A stretch of DNA of 64,000 nt from contig WPHV01000005.1 of NCBI GenBank assembly GCA_009744235.1, positions 1-64,000 of the forward strand, written 5' to 3'. This document shows, piece by piece, positions 26,926 through 35,816 of the stretch. The translations under genes and the position numbers were made by a program. Source of the DNA: Gillisella vitis (GTDB taxonomy: Bacteria; Pseudomonadota; Alphaproteobacteria; Rhizobiales; Rhizobiaceae). Position 1 is the first letter of the stretch; each line of letters opens with the position of its first letter. The notes under the pieces are model-generated. The model saw nothing but the letters and a program-made list of their open reading frames with translations. It was not told the DNA's origin and did not search any database.

Positions 26926-27486
26926 ATGACAAAGATTAATGAAGCAAAGATCCTTATTCTTGCCACTGATGGCTATGAGCGTTCGGAATTGCGGGTTCCG
27001 CTGGATCAGTTGAAGGCCAAGGGCGCATCAGTGACCATCGCCTCCTTGAAGAAGCAGCCGATCAAAAGCTGGGACGACAAGAACTGGGGTGACACGGTCG
27101 ATGTCGACCTCACTATCGAAGAAGCTTCTGCCAGCAATTATGATGCGCTGGTCATTCCCGGTGGCCAAATCAATCCGGATATCCTGCGGGCCGATGCCAA
27201 GGCCGTTCAGCTGGTGCGCGATTTCGTCGCGTCCGGCAAGGTTGTCGCTGCTGTTTGCCATGGGCCATGGCTGCTGGTCGAAGCTGATGCGCTGCGCGGC
27301 CGTCAGGCAACATCCTATGCCTCGATCCGCACCGATGTGAAAAATGCCGGTGCGCGCTGGGTTGACCAGACTGTGGTTGCCGATCAGGGCATTATCACCT
27401 CGCGAAATCCCGGCGATCTCGATGCGTTCGTCGCAAAAATCGTCGAGGAGGTCGAAGAAGGCCGCCATGAGCGGCGCGCCGCCTGA
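26926..27486 (+). CDS. DJ-1/PfpI family protein
   Basis: 186 residues. Flavodoxin-like DJ-1/PfpI fold: ILILATDGYERSELRVPLDQLKAKG, DALVIPGGQINPD, and the nucleophilic cysteine in VVAAVCHGPWLLVEA. The catalytic Glu is at GYERSE. Family members are intracellular cysteine peptidases, deglycases or glyoxalase III-like stress proteins; this one most resembles the YhbO/PfpI type. ATG 26926 has AAAGGA seven bases upstream, better than the more 5' ATG at 26887. It ends in a clear terminator. Confidence 0.9.
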   Translation: MTKINEAKILILATDGYERSELRVPLDQLKAKGASVTIASLKKQPIKSWDDKNWGDTVDVDLTIEEASASNYDALVIPGGQINPDILRADAKAVQLVRDFVASGKVVAAVCHGPWLLVEADALRGRQATSYASIRTDVKNAGARWVDQTVVADQGIITSRNPGDLDAFVAKIVEEVEEGRHERRAA

Positions 27487-27509
27487 TCTCTTTTCCCATC
27501 TGAAAATGG

Positions 27510-27544
27510 AGCACCCCTTCCCCAGGAACGGGGTGCTTTCTTTT
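27510..27544 (+). terminator. Rho-independent terminator after the DJ-1/PfpI gene
   Basis: AGCACCCC (27510-27517) pairs with GGGGTGCT (27530-27537), followed by TTCTTTT. Confidence 0.85.
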
Positions 27545-27627
27545 GGTGCGTCAACAGCTTTACTCCGCAACCAGCATGCTTATCATAGGATTTCTTAGAG
27601 ACACGCTTGTGTGACAAGGATTTCGAC

Positions 27628-27924
27628 ATGCCCGGATATTCCGCTCGCCCGCCTGCCATTTCCACGCTTTTGATCGATGATGCCGTGGTGCGGGTGACAC
27701 GCTGGGATTTCGAGCCGGGTGCCGCCACCGGCCATCATGTCCATGGACTTGGTTATGTCGTGGTGCCGATGACGGATTGCGACTTCCTGATCGAGGACAC
27801 AGCCGGCGAACGGCGTGTTACCAGCCGGGCTGGCGAGGCTTACCGGCGCGAGGCGGGCGTGGAGCACAATGTCGTCAATGGCGGCACGCTACCGATGAGC
27901 TTTATCGAAATAGAATATAAATGA
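27628..27924 (+). CDS. Small cupin-domain protein
   Basis: 98 residues. The pattern RWDFEPGAATGHHVHGLGYVVVPM has the cupin histidines (HHVH) and REAGVEHNVVNGG the later histidine. Such single-domain cupins bind a metal and a small ligand, but no substrate is evident. ATG 27628 has AAGGA seven bases upstream; an upstream TTG frame is not supported. Followed after 70 bases by the MBL-fold gene on the same strand. Confidence 0.8.
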   Translation: MPGYSARPPAISTLLIDDAVVRVTRWDFEPGAATGHHVHGLGYVVVPMTDCDFLIEDTAGERRVTSRAGEAYRREAGVEHNVVNGGTLPMSFIEIEYK

Positions 27925-27994
27925 GGGGCCTGCCGTGTCTGTTCCCCAACCATGTCTGTTCCTGGCACCGTTCGCCCTTGAGTTCTGATAGATC

Positions 27995-28921
27995 ATGACA
28001 ACCCAGCCCCATATTAGCCAGCCACACATCAGCACCGATTATCGTGCCGACCATGGACGCCGCGTGCCCATTATTGGCGGCGTTGAACGGGTCACCGCCA
28101 ATAATCCTTCCGCCATGACCTATATGGGCACGAACACCTATATCATCGGCGAAAAATCCGTTTGTGTGATCGATCCCGGCCCCGATAACCCTGCGCATTT
28201 TCATGCTTTGCAATTGGCGCTGCGCGGTCGCGAAGTCAGCCATATCATCGTCACCCATACCCACCGCGACCATTCCGGCCTTGCCCTTCGGCTGCAAGAG
28301 CAGACCGGCGCGAAGCTGGTGGCCGAGGGTCGACACCGGCTGGCGCGCCCCTTGCACCCTGGCGAGACGGCGGCGTTTACCGAGAGCGGCGACCGGGATT
28401 TCGCTCCTGACATCACCCTTGGCGATACCGAGCGTCTGGAGGGGGACGGTTGGACACTGGAAACCGTGCTGACCCCCGGCCACGCCGCCAACCATGCCGC
28501 CTTTGCACTTGTTGGAACCGGCATCCTGTTTTCCGGCGATCATGTCATGGCCTGGGCGTCAACGGTGATCGCGCCGCCCGACGGATCGATGCGCGATTAC
28601 ATGGCCTCGCTGGATGTTTTGCTGGCGCGCGACGACCTGGCCTATCTGCCCGGCCATGGCGGGCCGGTCCTGTCTCCCCTCGACCACGTCTCCAGGCTGA
28701 AAGGCCATCGACTGAACCGTGAAGAAGCCATTCTGGCCCGTGTTCAGGCCGGAGACAGGACGATAGACGAGATGCTGGCCGCCATTTACCACAATATCAG
28801 CCCGGATCTCTACAAGCCCGCTGTCCTGTCGATTTTGGCGCATCTTGAAGATCTGGTGGCAAGGGGCGCCGTTCGATGCGAGGGGCCAGCCTTGGCAGAC
28901 GGCCGGTTTCATCCGGCTTGA
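27995..28921 (+). CDS. MBL-fold metallohydrolase (LACTB2-like)
   Basis: 308 residues. Metallo-beta-lactamase fold with THTHRDHSG (H-x-H-x-D-H zinc motif), GHAANHAAF and SGDHVMAWAS, and a C-terminal winged-helix-like segment (TIDEMLAAIYHNISPDLYKPA) as in LACTB2/RNase-Z-like hydrolases. The N-terminal GTNTYIIGEKSVCVIDPG is also characteristic. Probably hydrolyses a thioester or a phosphodiester; the substrate is not known. The ribosome-binding site is weak. Confidence 0.88.
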   Translation: MTTQPHISQPHISTDYRADHGRRVPIIGGVERVTANNPSAMTYMGTNTYIIGEKSVCVIDPGPDNPAHFHALQLALRGREVSHIIVTHTHRDHSGLALRLQEQTGAKLVAEGRHRLARPLHPGETAAFTESGDRDFAPDITLGDTERLEGDGWTLETVLTPGHAANHAAFALVGTGILFSGDHVMAWASTVIAPPDGSMRDYMASLDVLLARDDLAYLPGHGGPVLSPLDHVSRLKGHRLNREEAILARVQAGDRTIDEMLAAIYHNISPDLYKPAVLSILAHLEDLVARGAVRCEGPALADGRFHPA

Positions 28922-28961
28922 TCGGCATATGAGCTGAAGATATCACCGGTCCGATCAGCTA

Positions 28962-29861
28962 TCACTGGCTGGCGATGCCCAGCAATTCGCCATCCAGTGC
29001 GGTCAGGTAGCCATTGGCGATGGCGGCGGCAAAGCCGAGATCGTGGGGACCGTAGCGGCTGGAAACCCTGATATCGACGAGCACCGTCTCCTCTTCTTCC
29101 CGCAGCCGAATGAGAATATCGAAGGGGAAGCCCAGAATGAAATTGCGGGTGGTGGCCTGAATGCGGATCACCCCAGGCGGCTCGTCATCGGGAATGAGAT
29201 CCTGGGCTTGCGGCTGGGGACGCGGGGTTGGCACCGGCACGGGTGCAGGCCCGGCGGGCGTCCCGGAGGCTGGCGCCGGGGCCTGGAAATCCGGGCGGGC
29301 ATAAGCGGCCCCGCGCGTCGCCGTTACGCTCCAGCGCTGGTCGGACGCCACTTTGCGCACCGCCTGATAAACCCGGTCCAACGCTCCGTCATAGCGGCGC
29401 ACGGTCAGGGTTGGATAGGCCTCGGCCTGTAGACGGGCTTGCACAACGGCATCGGTTGGCGGGCGCGGCAGCCAGCTGGATTTCGACGCTGGGGACAAGA
29501 TCCAGCCAGGCGGATCGGTGAGGTCGCTGACCACTTCATAAAGCTCCGGCCGGGTCTGGTAGCGCTCAGCGGCCAGCCCCAACACCGAAAGCAGCAGAGC
29601 CGCAATGACCAGCGCCCGGCTGGCGGCCATGCCGCCCTTGGCGCCAATCGACCAGAGCCGCCAAAGGCCCCAGAGAGCAAACGGCACCGAAAGCGCCGCC
29701 AGCCCGCCGCAGAGCAGAACCGCAAGCACGAAGCTCGGCATGGACAGCGGACCGAAACGGAACCCAAGCCAGGCCGCCACCAGCAGCAGCAGGGACAAAG
29801 ACGCCAGCCGCCAGGCCCAGCGGGCGGCAATGGAAACGGGACGAGTGAAACGGATGGTCAT
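28962..29861 (-). CDS. DUF1499 membrane protein
   Basis: About 299 residues. Three hydrophobic spans in the first 105 residues are followed by a periplasmic domain whose start (YPTLTVRRYDGALDRVYQAVRKVA...W) and end (DILIRLREEEETVLVDIRVSSRYGPHDLG) fit DUF1499. A proline-rich linker (PAPVPVPTPRPQPQAQ) interrupts the domain. Function unknown. Start ATG 29861 is inferred from the positively charged N-terminus before the first span; an upstream start at 29897 cannot be excluded. Confidence 0.82.
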   Translation of the reverse strand: MTIRFTRPVSIAARWAWRLASLSLLLLVAAWLGFRFGPLSMPSFVLAVLLCGGLAALSVPFALWGLWRLWSIGAKGGMAASRALVIAALLLSVLGLAAERYQTRPELYEVVSDLTDPPGWILSPASKSSWLPRPPTDAVVQARLQAEAYPTLTVRRYDGALDRVYQAVRKVASDQRWSVTATRGAAYARPDFQAPAPASGTPAGPAPVPVPTPRPQPQAQDLIPDDEPPGVIRIQATTRNFILGFPFDILIRLREEEETVLVDIRVSSRYGPHDLGFAAAIANGYLTALDGELLGIASQ

Positions 29862-29897
29862 GCGGAATGCGCCGTCTCCAGATCTTCCGCTGAACAA

Positions 29898-30671
29898 TGT
29901 CTGAAACCGATGGCGAGGTCTGAAATTGTGCAGCAGGTATAAAAATTTCGACTATCTCAAAGGCATCAAAAGGCCCATTCGATGACCGGACGGTGCCAGC
30001 TTTCAATGCATCTACAGCCTTGCAGCCGGAAACCGTAGTCTCCCTCACCCCATACCGCATAAATCCCCCGGTCGGAATCGTTTTCAGAAACTATGCCGCA
30101 AAACATCCTTGGCGCACTTGATAAAACGCAAGGCGCCGTGCCAGGACTTGCGGCATATATGATCCATGATGACTCGCTACAATAGCTTATTTCTATTGTG
30201 TAATTTCATCCGTGGCGCCAACTGGAACCGAGCAATCATGCAATGAAGAAGTGGTGCGATCAGGCTGACCTGTCGATCTTTTCTGACTGCCATATCCACA
30301 CCTTTGATGTAAAGGACCAGGAATTCAGCAATTTTCAGTTGCTTTACTCTTAAGTTCAGGTTGTCCTGTTATCAAGGCTTATTAGAATGTTTCAATATTG
30401 CCTTCGGACTGTGTTTCGAACAAAACCGGTGGGGAGAGCCTTGGGAGGGGTGCATGACATGAACCGACATAGAAGCCTTGGACTCATAGGTGTCCAGCTT
30501 TATCAATGGCTTGAGATATCTGCAAAGTGACTATCACTGCGCGTTTTCAATGATTTCCGATAGGAAATCAAAAGCGGAGGACGCAGTCGGCGATAACGGC
30601 ATCCATGATCCTTGCCGATGCCGATACGCGGATCATTCATCCACGTGAATGTCCGCCGTGACAGCAAATGA
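29898..30671. other. Long intergenic region upstream of the LacI regulator
   Basis: About 770 bases without a coding frame I can support. Apart from a 64-nt hairpin at 30093-30156 (listed separately) I see AT-rich, promoter-like stretches between 30280 and 30420 but no clear operators. Confidence 0.4.
30093..30156. other. Extended imperfect hairpin, possible structured RNA
   Basis: ATGCCGCAA (30093-30101) and TTGCGGCAT (30148-30156) form a perfect nine-base-pair outer stem. Inside it TCCTTGGCGCAC and GTGCCAGGA continue the pairing with bulges. No gene adjoins closely. It could be a small RNA, a decayed repeat or an attenuator-like element; strand is undetermined. Confidence 0.45.
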
Positions 30672-31730
30672 GTGCGCAAGCAAATGACCGGGGGCGGAGT
30701 GGGGAAGAAAATCAGGACGTCAGGCAATCGCCTGACATTGAACGAAGTGGCGGAGAAAGTCGGCGTCAGCCCGATTACCATTTCAAGGGCGCTGAACAAG
30801 CCGGAAAAAGTCTCTCCGGGACTGCGCGAAACGATTCTGAAAATCGTCGAAGAGCTTGGCTATGTGCCAGACTACGCCGCGCGGGCCTTGGCGAGCCGAA
30901 ACAGCAATACGATCGGCGTCTTGTCCTCGCTGCTCGGCACCAATATTTTTCCCAGGGTCATGAAAGGCATCGAGGATCGGGCCCGGGGCACGGGCCTGCG
31001 CATCCAATATGTCAATACGCGCTACGATCCCGATGAAGAGCTTTACCAACTCAGACAGTTTTTCGCCCAGAAGCCGACAGGCATCATCATTGGTGGCGTG
31101 CAGGTCGATCCGCGGGTGACGGAAATGCTGCATGAGGCGCCCTGCCCTGTCGTGCAGTTTATCGATATCAGCTATCCGCCAGTCGATATGGCCATCGGCA
31201 TCAACAATGCCGCCGCTGCCGATGTCGCCATCCGGCATCTGCTGGATGTGGGCTACCGACGGATCGCCTTTTGCTCAACCGGTACCGATATTCCCGTCCG
31301 AATGCGGCTGGAGAGCTATCGCAACCGGCTGAAGGAAGCAGGGCTCTACAATCCTGATCTCGAAATCAATGTGGACGCCAACGATTGCTTCGGATCAGCG
31401 GGCAAGACGCTCGATACATTGTTTGCCGCCGATCCCGATGTCGATGCCATCTTGTGTTGTCACGACGACCTGGCGCTTGGCCTGCTGTTTGAATGCCAGC
31501 GGCGCGCTATCAGTATCCCCGACCAGCTCGGGCTGTGCAGCTTCACCGACCTCGATTATTGCGCCCACACCGTGCCTGGCCTGACGACGGTGCGCACCCC
31601 GCTCTATCAACTCGGCTACCGCGCCACTGACATGATCATCCGCTCCCAGGACAAGATCCGTCAGAAACATACGACGGATCTCGGTTTCGAACTGATCGTC
31701 CGAGGCTCCACCCGCCGTCCGAAAGCATAA
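30672..31730 (+). CDS. LacI-family transcriptional regulator
   Basis: 352 residues from GTG 30672; ATG 30684 is an alternative start. Helix-turn-helix LTLNEVAEKVGVSPITISRALNKPEKVSPGLRE, then a periplasmic-binding-protein-like sensor (IGVLSSLLGTNIFPRVMKGIEDRA, DAILCCHDDLALGLLFECQ, TTVRTPLYQLGYRA), as in GntR/GalR-type LacI regulators of sugar acids. It has no catabolic or transport operon beside it, so its targets must lie elsewhere. A short GGCGGCT-GACC-AGCCGCC hairpin follows the stop. Confidence 0.9.
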   Translation: MRKQMTGGGVGKKIRTSGNRLTLNEVAEKVGVSPITISRALNKPEKVSPGLRETILKIVEELGYVPDYAARALASRNSNTIGVLSSLLGTNIFPRVMKGIEDRARGTGLRIQYVNTRYDPDEELYQLRQFFAQKPTGIIIGGVQVDPRVTEMLHEAPCPVVQFIDISYPPVDMAIGINNAAAADVAIRHLLDVGYRRIAFCSTGTDIPVRMRLESYRNRLKEAGLYNPDLEINVDANDCFGSAGKTLDTLFAADPDVDAILCCHDDLALGLLFECQRRAISIPDQLGLCSFTDLDYCAHTVPGLTTVRTPLYQLGYRATDMIIRSQDKIRQKHTTDLGFELIVRGSTRRPKA

Positions 31731-32022
31731 ACCATATGGCGGCTGACCAGCCGCCAACCGGGGCTTGAATATCAGCCCAAAACCTGTAGACAGACCCCGA
31801 ACGCGACCGCCGTTATCTATAGAACGGGGTCGGGCGGCCGATTGACGTCACGCTGCTGCCACGAGATCACGTGGCCGTTCTTTTGGTTTTGAGTTTCTCT
31901 CCTTGGGAAACCCAGCGGTATTCTCCTCACACAGATTTTTCTGTTTTCGTTTGTCTTTTCGGGACAACCTGTGACCGTTTTTCCCCGACAAACTCTATGG
32001 CGTAGAGCACCTTCTTGAAACG

Positions 32023-32628
32023 TCAGTTCATCCGCCACGGCAAGATTAGATGTCTGGAGTGCTCGCAGAGCCTCATTAAACGCGTTTTGCCAAGTCCATC
32101 GCGCGCAGCCTGAGCCAGGCCTTGAAGAAGCACGGCGTAAAGATCGGACAAGTCCTGAACAGGCGTGTCATCGCGTAGCTTGCCCGCGCGGACATCCGTT
32201 TTCAACCGTTCGGCTATCTGTTCCGAGCGTTGCCACCTCAGTCGCGTCAACACTTGCTCCAGTTCCAACCCCCTCGGCGCATTGCTAGCGACAGAGTTAA
32301 CCACGAAACAGCCACCGGGCGTATCCTGGTGCGTAAACAGCTCAATGGCTGCCTCAAACATGGCTTCTATGCCACTTGCGGCATCCGGCGCATCATTCAA
32401 GGATTGAAGCAGTTGGCGCGCATAGGCCTCACGATAATAATCAATCGTCTCAGCAAACAAAGCTTCCTTTGATCCAAACGCCGCGTAAATACTTGGCGAA
32501 TTGATCTGCATCGCCTCAACAAGATTGTGCATGGAGGTTGCCTCAAAACCGTTTTGCCAAAACGCCATCAGCGCCCTGTCCAATGCGTGTGTGCGGTTAA
32601 AATTCCTTGGGCGTCCTCGCTGAGCCAT
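32023..32628 (-). CDS. TetR-family regulator divergent from an SDR gene
   Basis: About 201 residues. N-terminal HTH (RGRPRNFNRTHALDRALMAFWQNGFEATSM, LVEAMQINSPSIYAAFGSKEALF) and a C-terminal ligand domain with GGCFVVNSVASNAP, typical of the AcrR/TetR_C_16-like group. Either of two adjacent ATGs (32628, 32631) follows an AAAGGGG site. The open frame continues far upstream through the antisense of the SDR gene but this is not coding. It presumably represses the divergent SDR gene through the paired sites at 32641-32708. Confidence 0.88.
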   Translation of the reverse strand: MAQRGRPRNFNRTHALDRALMAFWQNGFEATSMHNLVEAMQINSPSIYAAFGSKEALFAETIDYYREAYARQLLQSLNDAPDAASGIEAMFEAAIELFTHQDTPGGCFVVNSVASNAPRGLELEQVLTRLRWQRSEQIAERLKTDVRAGKLRDDTPVQDLSDLYAVLLQGLAQAARDGLGKTRLMRLCEHSRHLILPWRMN

Positions 32629-32640
32629 CATTCCCCTTTC

Positions 32641-32708
32641 TGTGTCGATCAACATATAAATCTCTCGACAGGATGAGTCCAACATTCTATTTTGTGCTGA
32701 TTGACACA
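32641..32708. promoter_or_regulatory. Paired operator sites between tetR and SDR genes
   Basis: TGTGTCGATCAACA (32641-32654) and TGCTGATTGACACA (32695-32708) are inverted copies of one 14-base site, matching at 12 positions. Each is itself near-palindromic around GATC/GATT. They flank the intergenic promoters and fit binding by a TetR dimer of the adjacent gene. Confidence 0.65.
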
Positions 32709-32722
32709 TAAATGGGTGATGG

Positions 32723-33472
32723 ATGTCCGACTTCGATTTTTCAGGCAAAACGGTTGTTATTACCGGCGCAGGCAGCGGCATCGGACGCAGCATTGCCTTG
32801 GGCTTTGCCAAGGCGGGAGCAAAGACAGTGATCGCCGGACGACGGCTCTCAAACCTCGAAGAGACTGCTAACATAATCCGCGATGCGGGTGGCGACACCC
32901 TCCCCGTGGTGACCGATGTGACCGACGAGGCATCGGTGAGAGCCTTAGTAAAACGCGCTGGTCCCTTGCATATTGCTGTGAACGCAGCAGGAATCGTGGC
33001 TGGTGGTTCGCTCGATGACATGGAGGCGGAGGCGTTTACCCGGATCTTCAATTCCAATGTGACCGGGCTTTGGCTCACAATGAAACATGAGATCCGCGCC
33101 ATGAAAATGACGGGCGGCGGCGCGATCGTCAACATCGGCTCGAATGTTGGAGCGCGGATCGTTCGCCCGACCATGGGGGCATACGCCGCCTCCAAAGCCG
33201 CCGTCAGCAGCTTGACGCGCACAGCCGCGCTGGAAGCCATTTCCCATGGTATCCGTATCAATTGCCTTTGCCCAGGCCCAGTGGACACACCACTTTCCAT
33301 GCGCCCTGGGGAAGATCGTGCCGCACGCGATGCGCGGATAGCAGCCACCAATCCCTCCAAACGGGTCGCACGCACCGACGAGATTGCGGCCAATGCGCTT
33401 TGGCTAGCCTCGGATTCGGCGTCCTACATTATTGGTCAGGATGTGATTATTGACGGCGGGGCATGTGCCTGA
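32723..33472 (+). CDS. Short-chain dehydrogenase/reductase
   Basis: 249 residues, classical SDR: cofactor loop TGAGSGIGRS, NAAG in the beta-4 strand (VNAAGIVAGG), catalytic S in IVNIGSN, and the YAASK active-site motif; C-terminal GQDVIIDGG. The sequence AGRRLSNLEE after strand 2 favours NADP(H). Substrate unknown. It is transcribed divergently from its probable TetR regulator, a common arrangement for inducible detoxifying reductases. Confidence 0.92.
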   Translation: MSDFDFSGKTVVITGAGSGIGRSIALGFAKAGAKTVIAGRRLSNLEETANIIRDAGGDTLPVVTDVTDEASVRALVKRAGPLHIAVNAAGIVAGGSLDDMEAEAFTRIFNSNVTGLWLTMKHEIRAMKMTGGGAIVNIGSNVGARIVRPTMGAYAASKAAVSSLTRTAALEAISHGIRINCLCPGPVDTPLSMRPGEDRAARDARIAATNPSKRVARTDEIAANALWLASDSASYIIGQDVIIDGGACA

Positions 33473-33504
33473 TGATCGCCATCGCGGCACGAACCCCTTG
33501 ATGT

Positions 33505-34140
33505 TCAATCTCTGGCCAATTTGTAAGCTGAAACAGTGAATACCAATCCCAATGTCGCGTCTATCCACCGCTGCGCGCGGCTGTAAATTGACACCATTTT
33601 TGGCGTCGAAAACGCAATCGCTATCAGCGTATAGAAAACGACAGAGAAGGATATTGTGCCAGCAAGAACCGCAAAGACTGTCCACAAGGGCGCACCAGGC
33701 TCTATGGCAAGCGAAATGATAGCGACCCAAGTCAGGATCGCTTTTGGATTGGTGAGATTCAAAGCGCATCCTCGCAAGAAGACGTGTGAGGCTTTGTATT
33801 CTTTCTTACCTGTCAAATTGACACTCAGGTCATAATTCGAAAATGCAGATCGAAATGATTTCCAAGCAAGGTATAAAAGATACAAACATCCAAAAAGACG
33901 GATAAGATCGAGCACACCAGCATAAGCGGCCAAGAGCGTAGACAGACCGAGGAATGACAGAGCGCCCCAAGCAAGCGCACTTACAGCGATACCGAGCCCT
34001 AACGCGATACCAGCCTTTCGACCAGATTCCATCGATGTTCCCATGGTTGCCAACATTGCTGGGCCAGGGCTGATTGCCGAGATAATATATGTTGAGTAAG
34101 CGAGCATGATGCCCGGCCAATAAGAATGGATAGAACCCAT
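33505..34140 (-). CDS. LysE/RhtB-family amino-acid exporter
   Basis: 211 residues with about six membrane spans. SAISPGPAMLATMGTSMESGRKAGIALGLGIAVSA is the LysE/RhtB N-terminal signature, and LTNPKAILTWVAII the mid-protein one. It exports amino acids or homoserine-lactone-like compounds across the inner membrane. No LysR regulator lies next to it, and DNA composition is somewhat more AT-rich than its neighbours. Confidence 0.9.
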   Translation of the reverse strand: MGSIHSYWPGIMLAYSTYIISAISPGPAMLATMGTSMESGRKAGIALGLGIAVSALAWGALSFLGLSTLLAAYAGVLDLIRLFGCLYLLYLAWKSFRSAFSNYDLSVNLTGKKEYKASHVFLRGCALNLTNPKAILTWVAIISLAIEPGAPLWTVFAVLAGTISFSVVFYTLIAIAFSTPKMVSIYSRAQRWIDATLGLVFTVSAYKLARD

Positions 34141-34222
34141 ATTTATTTCCTCGCAACCAAGCCAATAAATTCAATTATTATTGAACTTTGCCAGACGAGG
34201 TTATTCGTATCCAGCATACAAG

Positions 34223-34253
34223 CAAAAGCCCGGTGCGTTTCCAAACCGGGCTT
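34223..34253 (-). terminator. Terminator of the cysH-cysD-cysN block
   Basis: On the minus strand AGCCCGGT pairs with ACCGGGCT around a ten-base loop and is followed by TTT, about 25 bases after the cysN stop. Confidence 0.75.
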
Positions 34254-34276
34254 CAATTCACTCCACTCTGGCAAAA

Positions 34277-35815
34277 TTACCCCTCAATCCCGTCCAGCAA
34301 GTCCCGCGCCTTGGCGGTCGTCACGCGGCGCAGTTCCACTTCGTCGCGGCGGGCGGCCAGGAGTTCGGTGGCCATGAGCTGGTCGGCGAGATCGGCGGGC
34401 AGCGAGAGAAGGACGCGGGCTTCGCCGGTGTTCAGGCCATCGACATCCGAACGCTTGGCGGTGATCATGCCGCCCGCCACTGTGTTGTTGGTGTCGGGGT
34501 CGATCAGGATGAAGGCGCCGGTCGAGCGGTTCTGCTCGTAAGGGTCAAACACCGCCTTTTCGTCGAAGGCCAGATGTACCTTGCCGATGGCGTTCATGGG
34601 AAGGCTTTCCGCCGGACCCCATTTGCCGTTTTTCAGATCCAGTTGCTGCACTGGCTTGACCTGGACACGCTGACGGCGCGAGCCGCTTTTCAGCCAGTAG
34701 CGCTTATTGGGCAAGATGCCGTCCGGCTGCAAAGCCACCAACTGCGCATCGAAGGCCAGGCCAACCTGTGGCTCGGCATCGAGCGAGACAATCATGTCGC
34801 CGCGCGACACATCCACTTGCCGGTCGAGCACCAGGGTAATGGCATCACCAGCCACAGCCGCGTTGCGCACCAGGTCGAAGGTGACGATCTGCTTAACATT
34901 GGCAATGGCGCCCGAGGGAAGGATGGCGACGCTGTCGCCCGGCTTGACCGCACCACCGGCCACCGTGCCTTGATAGCCGCGAAAGCTTTCACCGGGACGC
35001 GACACACGCTGCACCGGCAGGCGGAAACCCGTCGATTGTGCCGAGCGCGAGGTGGCGCGTTCCAGCGCTTCCACCAGCGTCGGGCCGTCATACCACGGCA
35101 TCGGCTCCTTGCCGGAATAGACGACATTTTCGCCCTTCAGCGCCGACATCGGAATGGCGGTGGTCTGGCGCACGCCAAGCGTCAGGGCGATGTCCTTGAA
35201 CTCGTTGACGATGGCGTCAAAGCCTGTCTTGTCGTAGTTGGTCAGGTCGATCTTGTTGACGGCCAGCACGAATTGCTTGATGCCCATCAGCGAGGCAATC
35301 GTCGCATGGCGACGGGTCTGTTCCAAAATACCGGCGCGGGCATCGACCAGCAGCACAGCCAGATCGGCGGTCGAGGCACCGGTTGCCATGTTGCGGGTAT
35401 ATTGCTCATGGCCGGGCGTGTCGGCCACGATGAAGGAGCGCTTGTCGGTGGCAAAATAACGATAGGCGACATCGATGGTGATGCCCTGTTCGCGTTCCGC
35501 CTGAAGACCATCAAGCAGCAGCGCGAAATCCGGCAGGCCAAGATCGTTCTGCTTGCCGCTATCACGGCGCAGCGTTGCGGCCTGGTCTTCCTTGACCGCC
35601 TTGGTATCCCACAGCAACCGGCCGATCAGCGTCGATTTACCGTCATCGACTGAACCACAGGTGATGAGACGTAAGGGGCGGGAATCGCGACCGCTATAGG
35701 CGGCCTCGGCTTGAGGGACTGCATTTGCCAAGGAAAGCCCCTGCGACGGTTCTTTGGAGGAAAAATCCGATGTGGACGCCAGGTTGGCGGCGAGTGCGGT
35801 GGCGCTTGCGGTCAT
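34277..35815 (-). CDS. cysN: Sulfate adenylyltransferase subunit 1 (CysN GTPase)
   Basis: 512 residues. Translation-factor GTPase motifs: GSVDDGKSTLIGRLLWD (G1), DTPGHEQYTRNM (G3), NKIDL (G4), followed by EF-Tu-like beta-barrel domains. It powers APS formation by CysD with GTP hydrolysis. The protein ends without the C-terminal APS-kinase (CysC) domain found in NodQ-type fusions, which agrees with an APS-reducing CysH that needs no PAPS. ATG 35815 lies one base after the cysD stop; about 45 residues precede the GTPase core. Confidence 0.94.
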   Translation of the reverse strand: MTASATALAANLASTSDFSSKEPSQGLSLANAVPQAEAAYSGRDSRPLRLITCGSVDDGKSTLIGRLLWDTKAVKEDQAATLRRDSGKQNDLGLPDFALLLDGLQAEREQGITIDVAYRYFATDKRSFIVADTPGHEQYTRNMATGASTADLAVLLVDARAGILEQTRRHATIASLMGIKQFVLAVNKIDLTNYDKTGFDAIVNEFKDIALTLGVRQTTAIPMSALKGENVVYSGKEPMPWYDGPTLVEALERATSRSAQSTGFRLPVQRVSRPGESFRGYQGTVAGGAVKPGDSVAILPSGAIANVKQIVTFDLVRNAAVAGDAITLVLDRQVDVSRGDMIVSLDAEPQVGLAFDAQLVALQPDGILPNKRYWLKSGSRRQRVQVKPVQQLDLKNGKWGPAESLPMNAIGKVHLAFDEKAVFDPYEQNRSTGAFILIDPDTNNTVAGGMITAKRSDVDGLNTGEARVLLSLPADLADQLMATELLAARRDEVELRRVTTAKARDLLDGIEG

Positions 35816-35816
35816 C

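Noticed and set aside
32629..33393. Long N-terminal extension of the TetR frame
   Set aside because: It reads through the complement of the SDR gene; the true start has an AAAGGGG site at 32628/32631.
34277..35815. NodQ-type CysN-CysC fusion
   Set aside because: The protein stops after the EF-Tu-like barrels at 512 residues, with no APS-kinase P-loop at the C-terminus.
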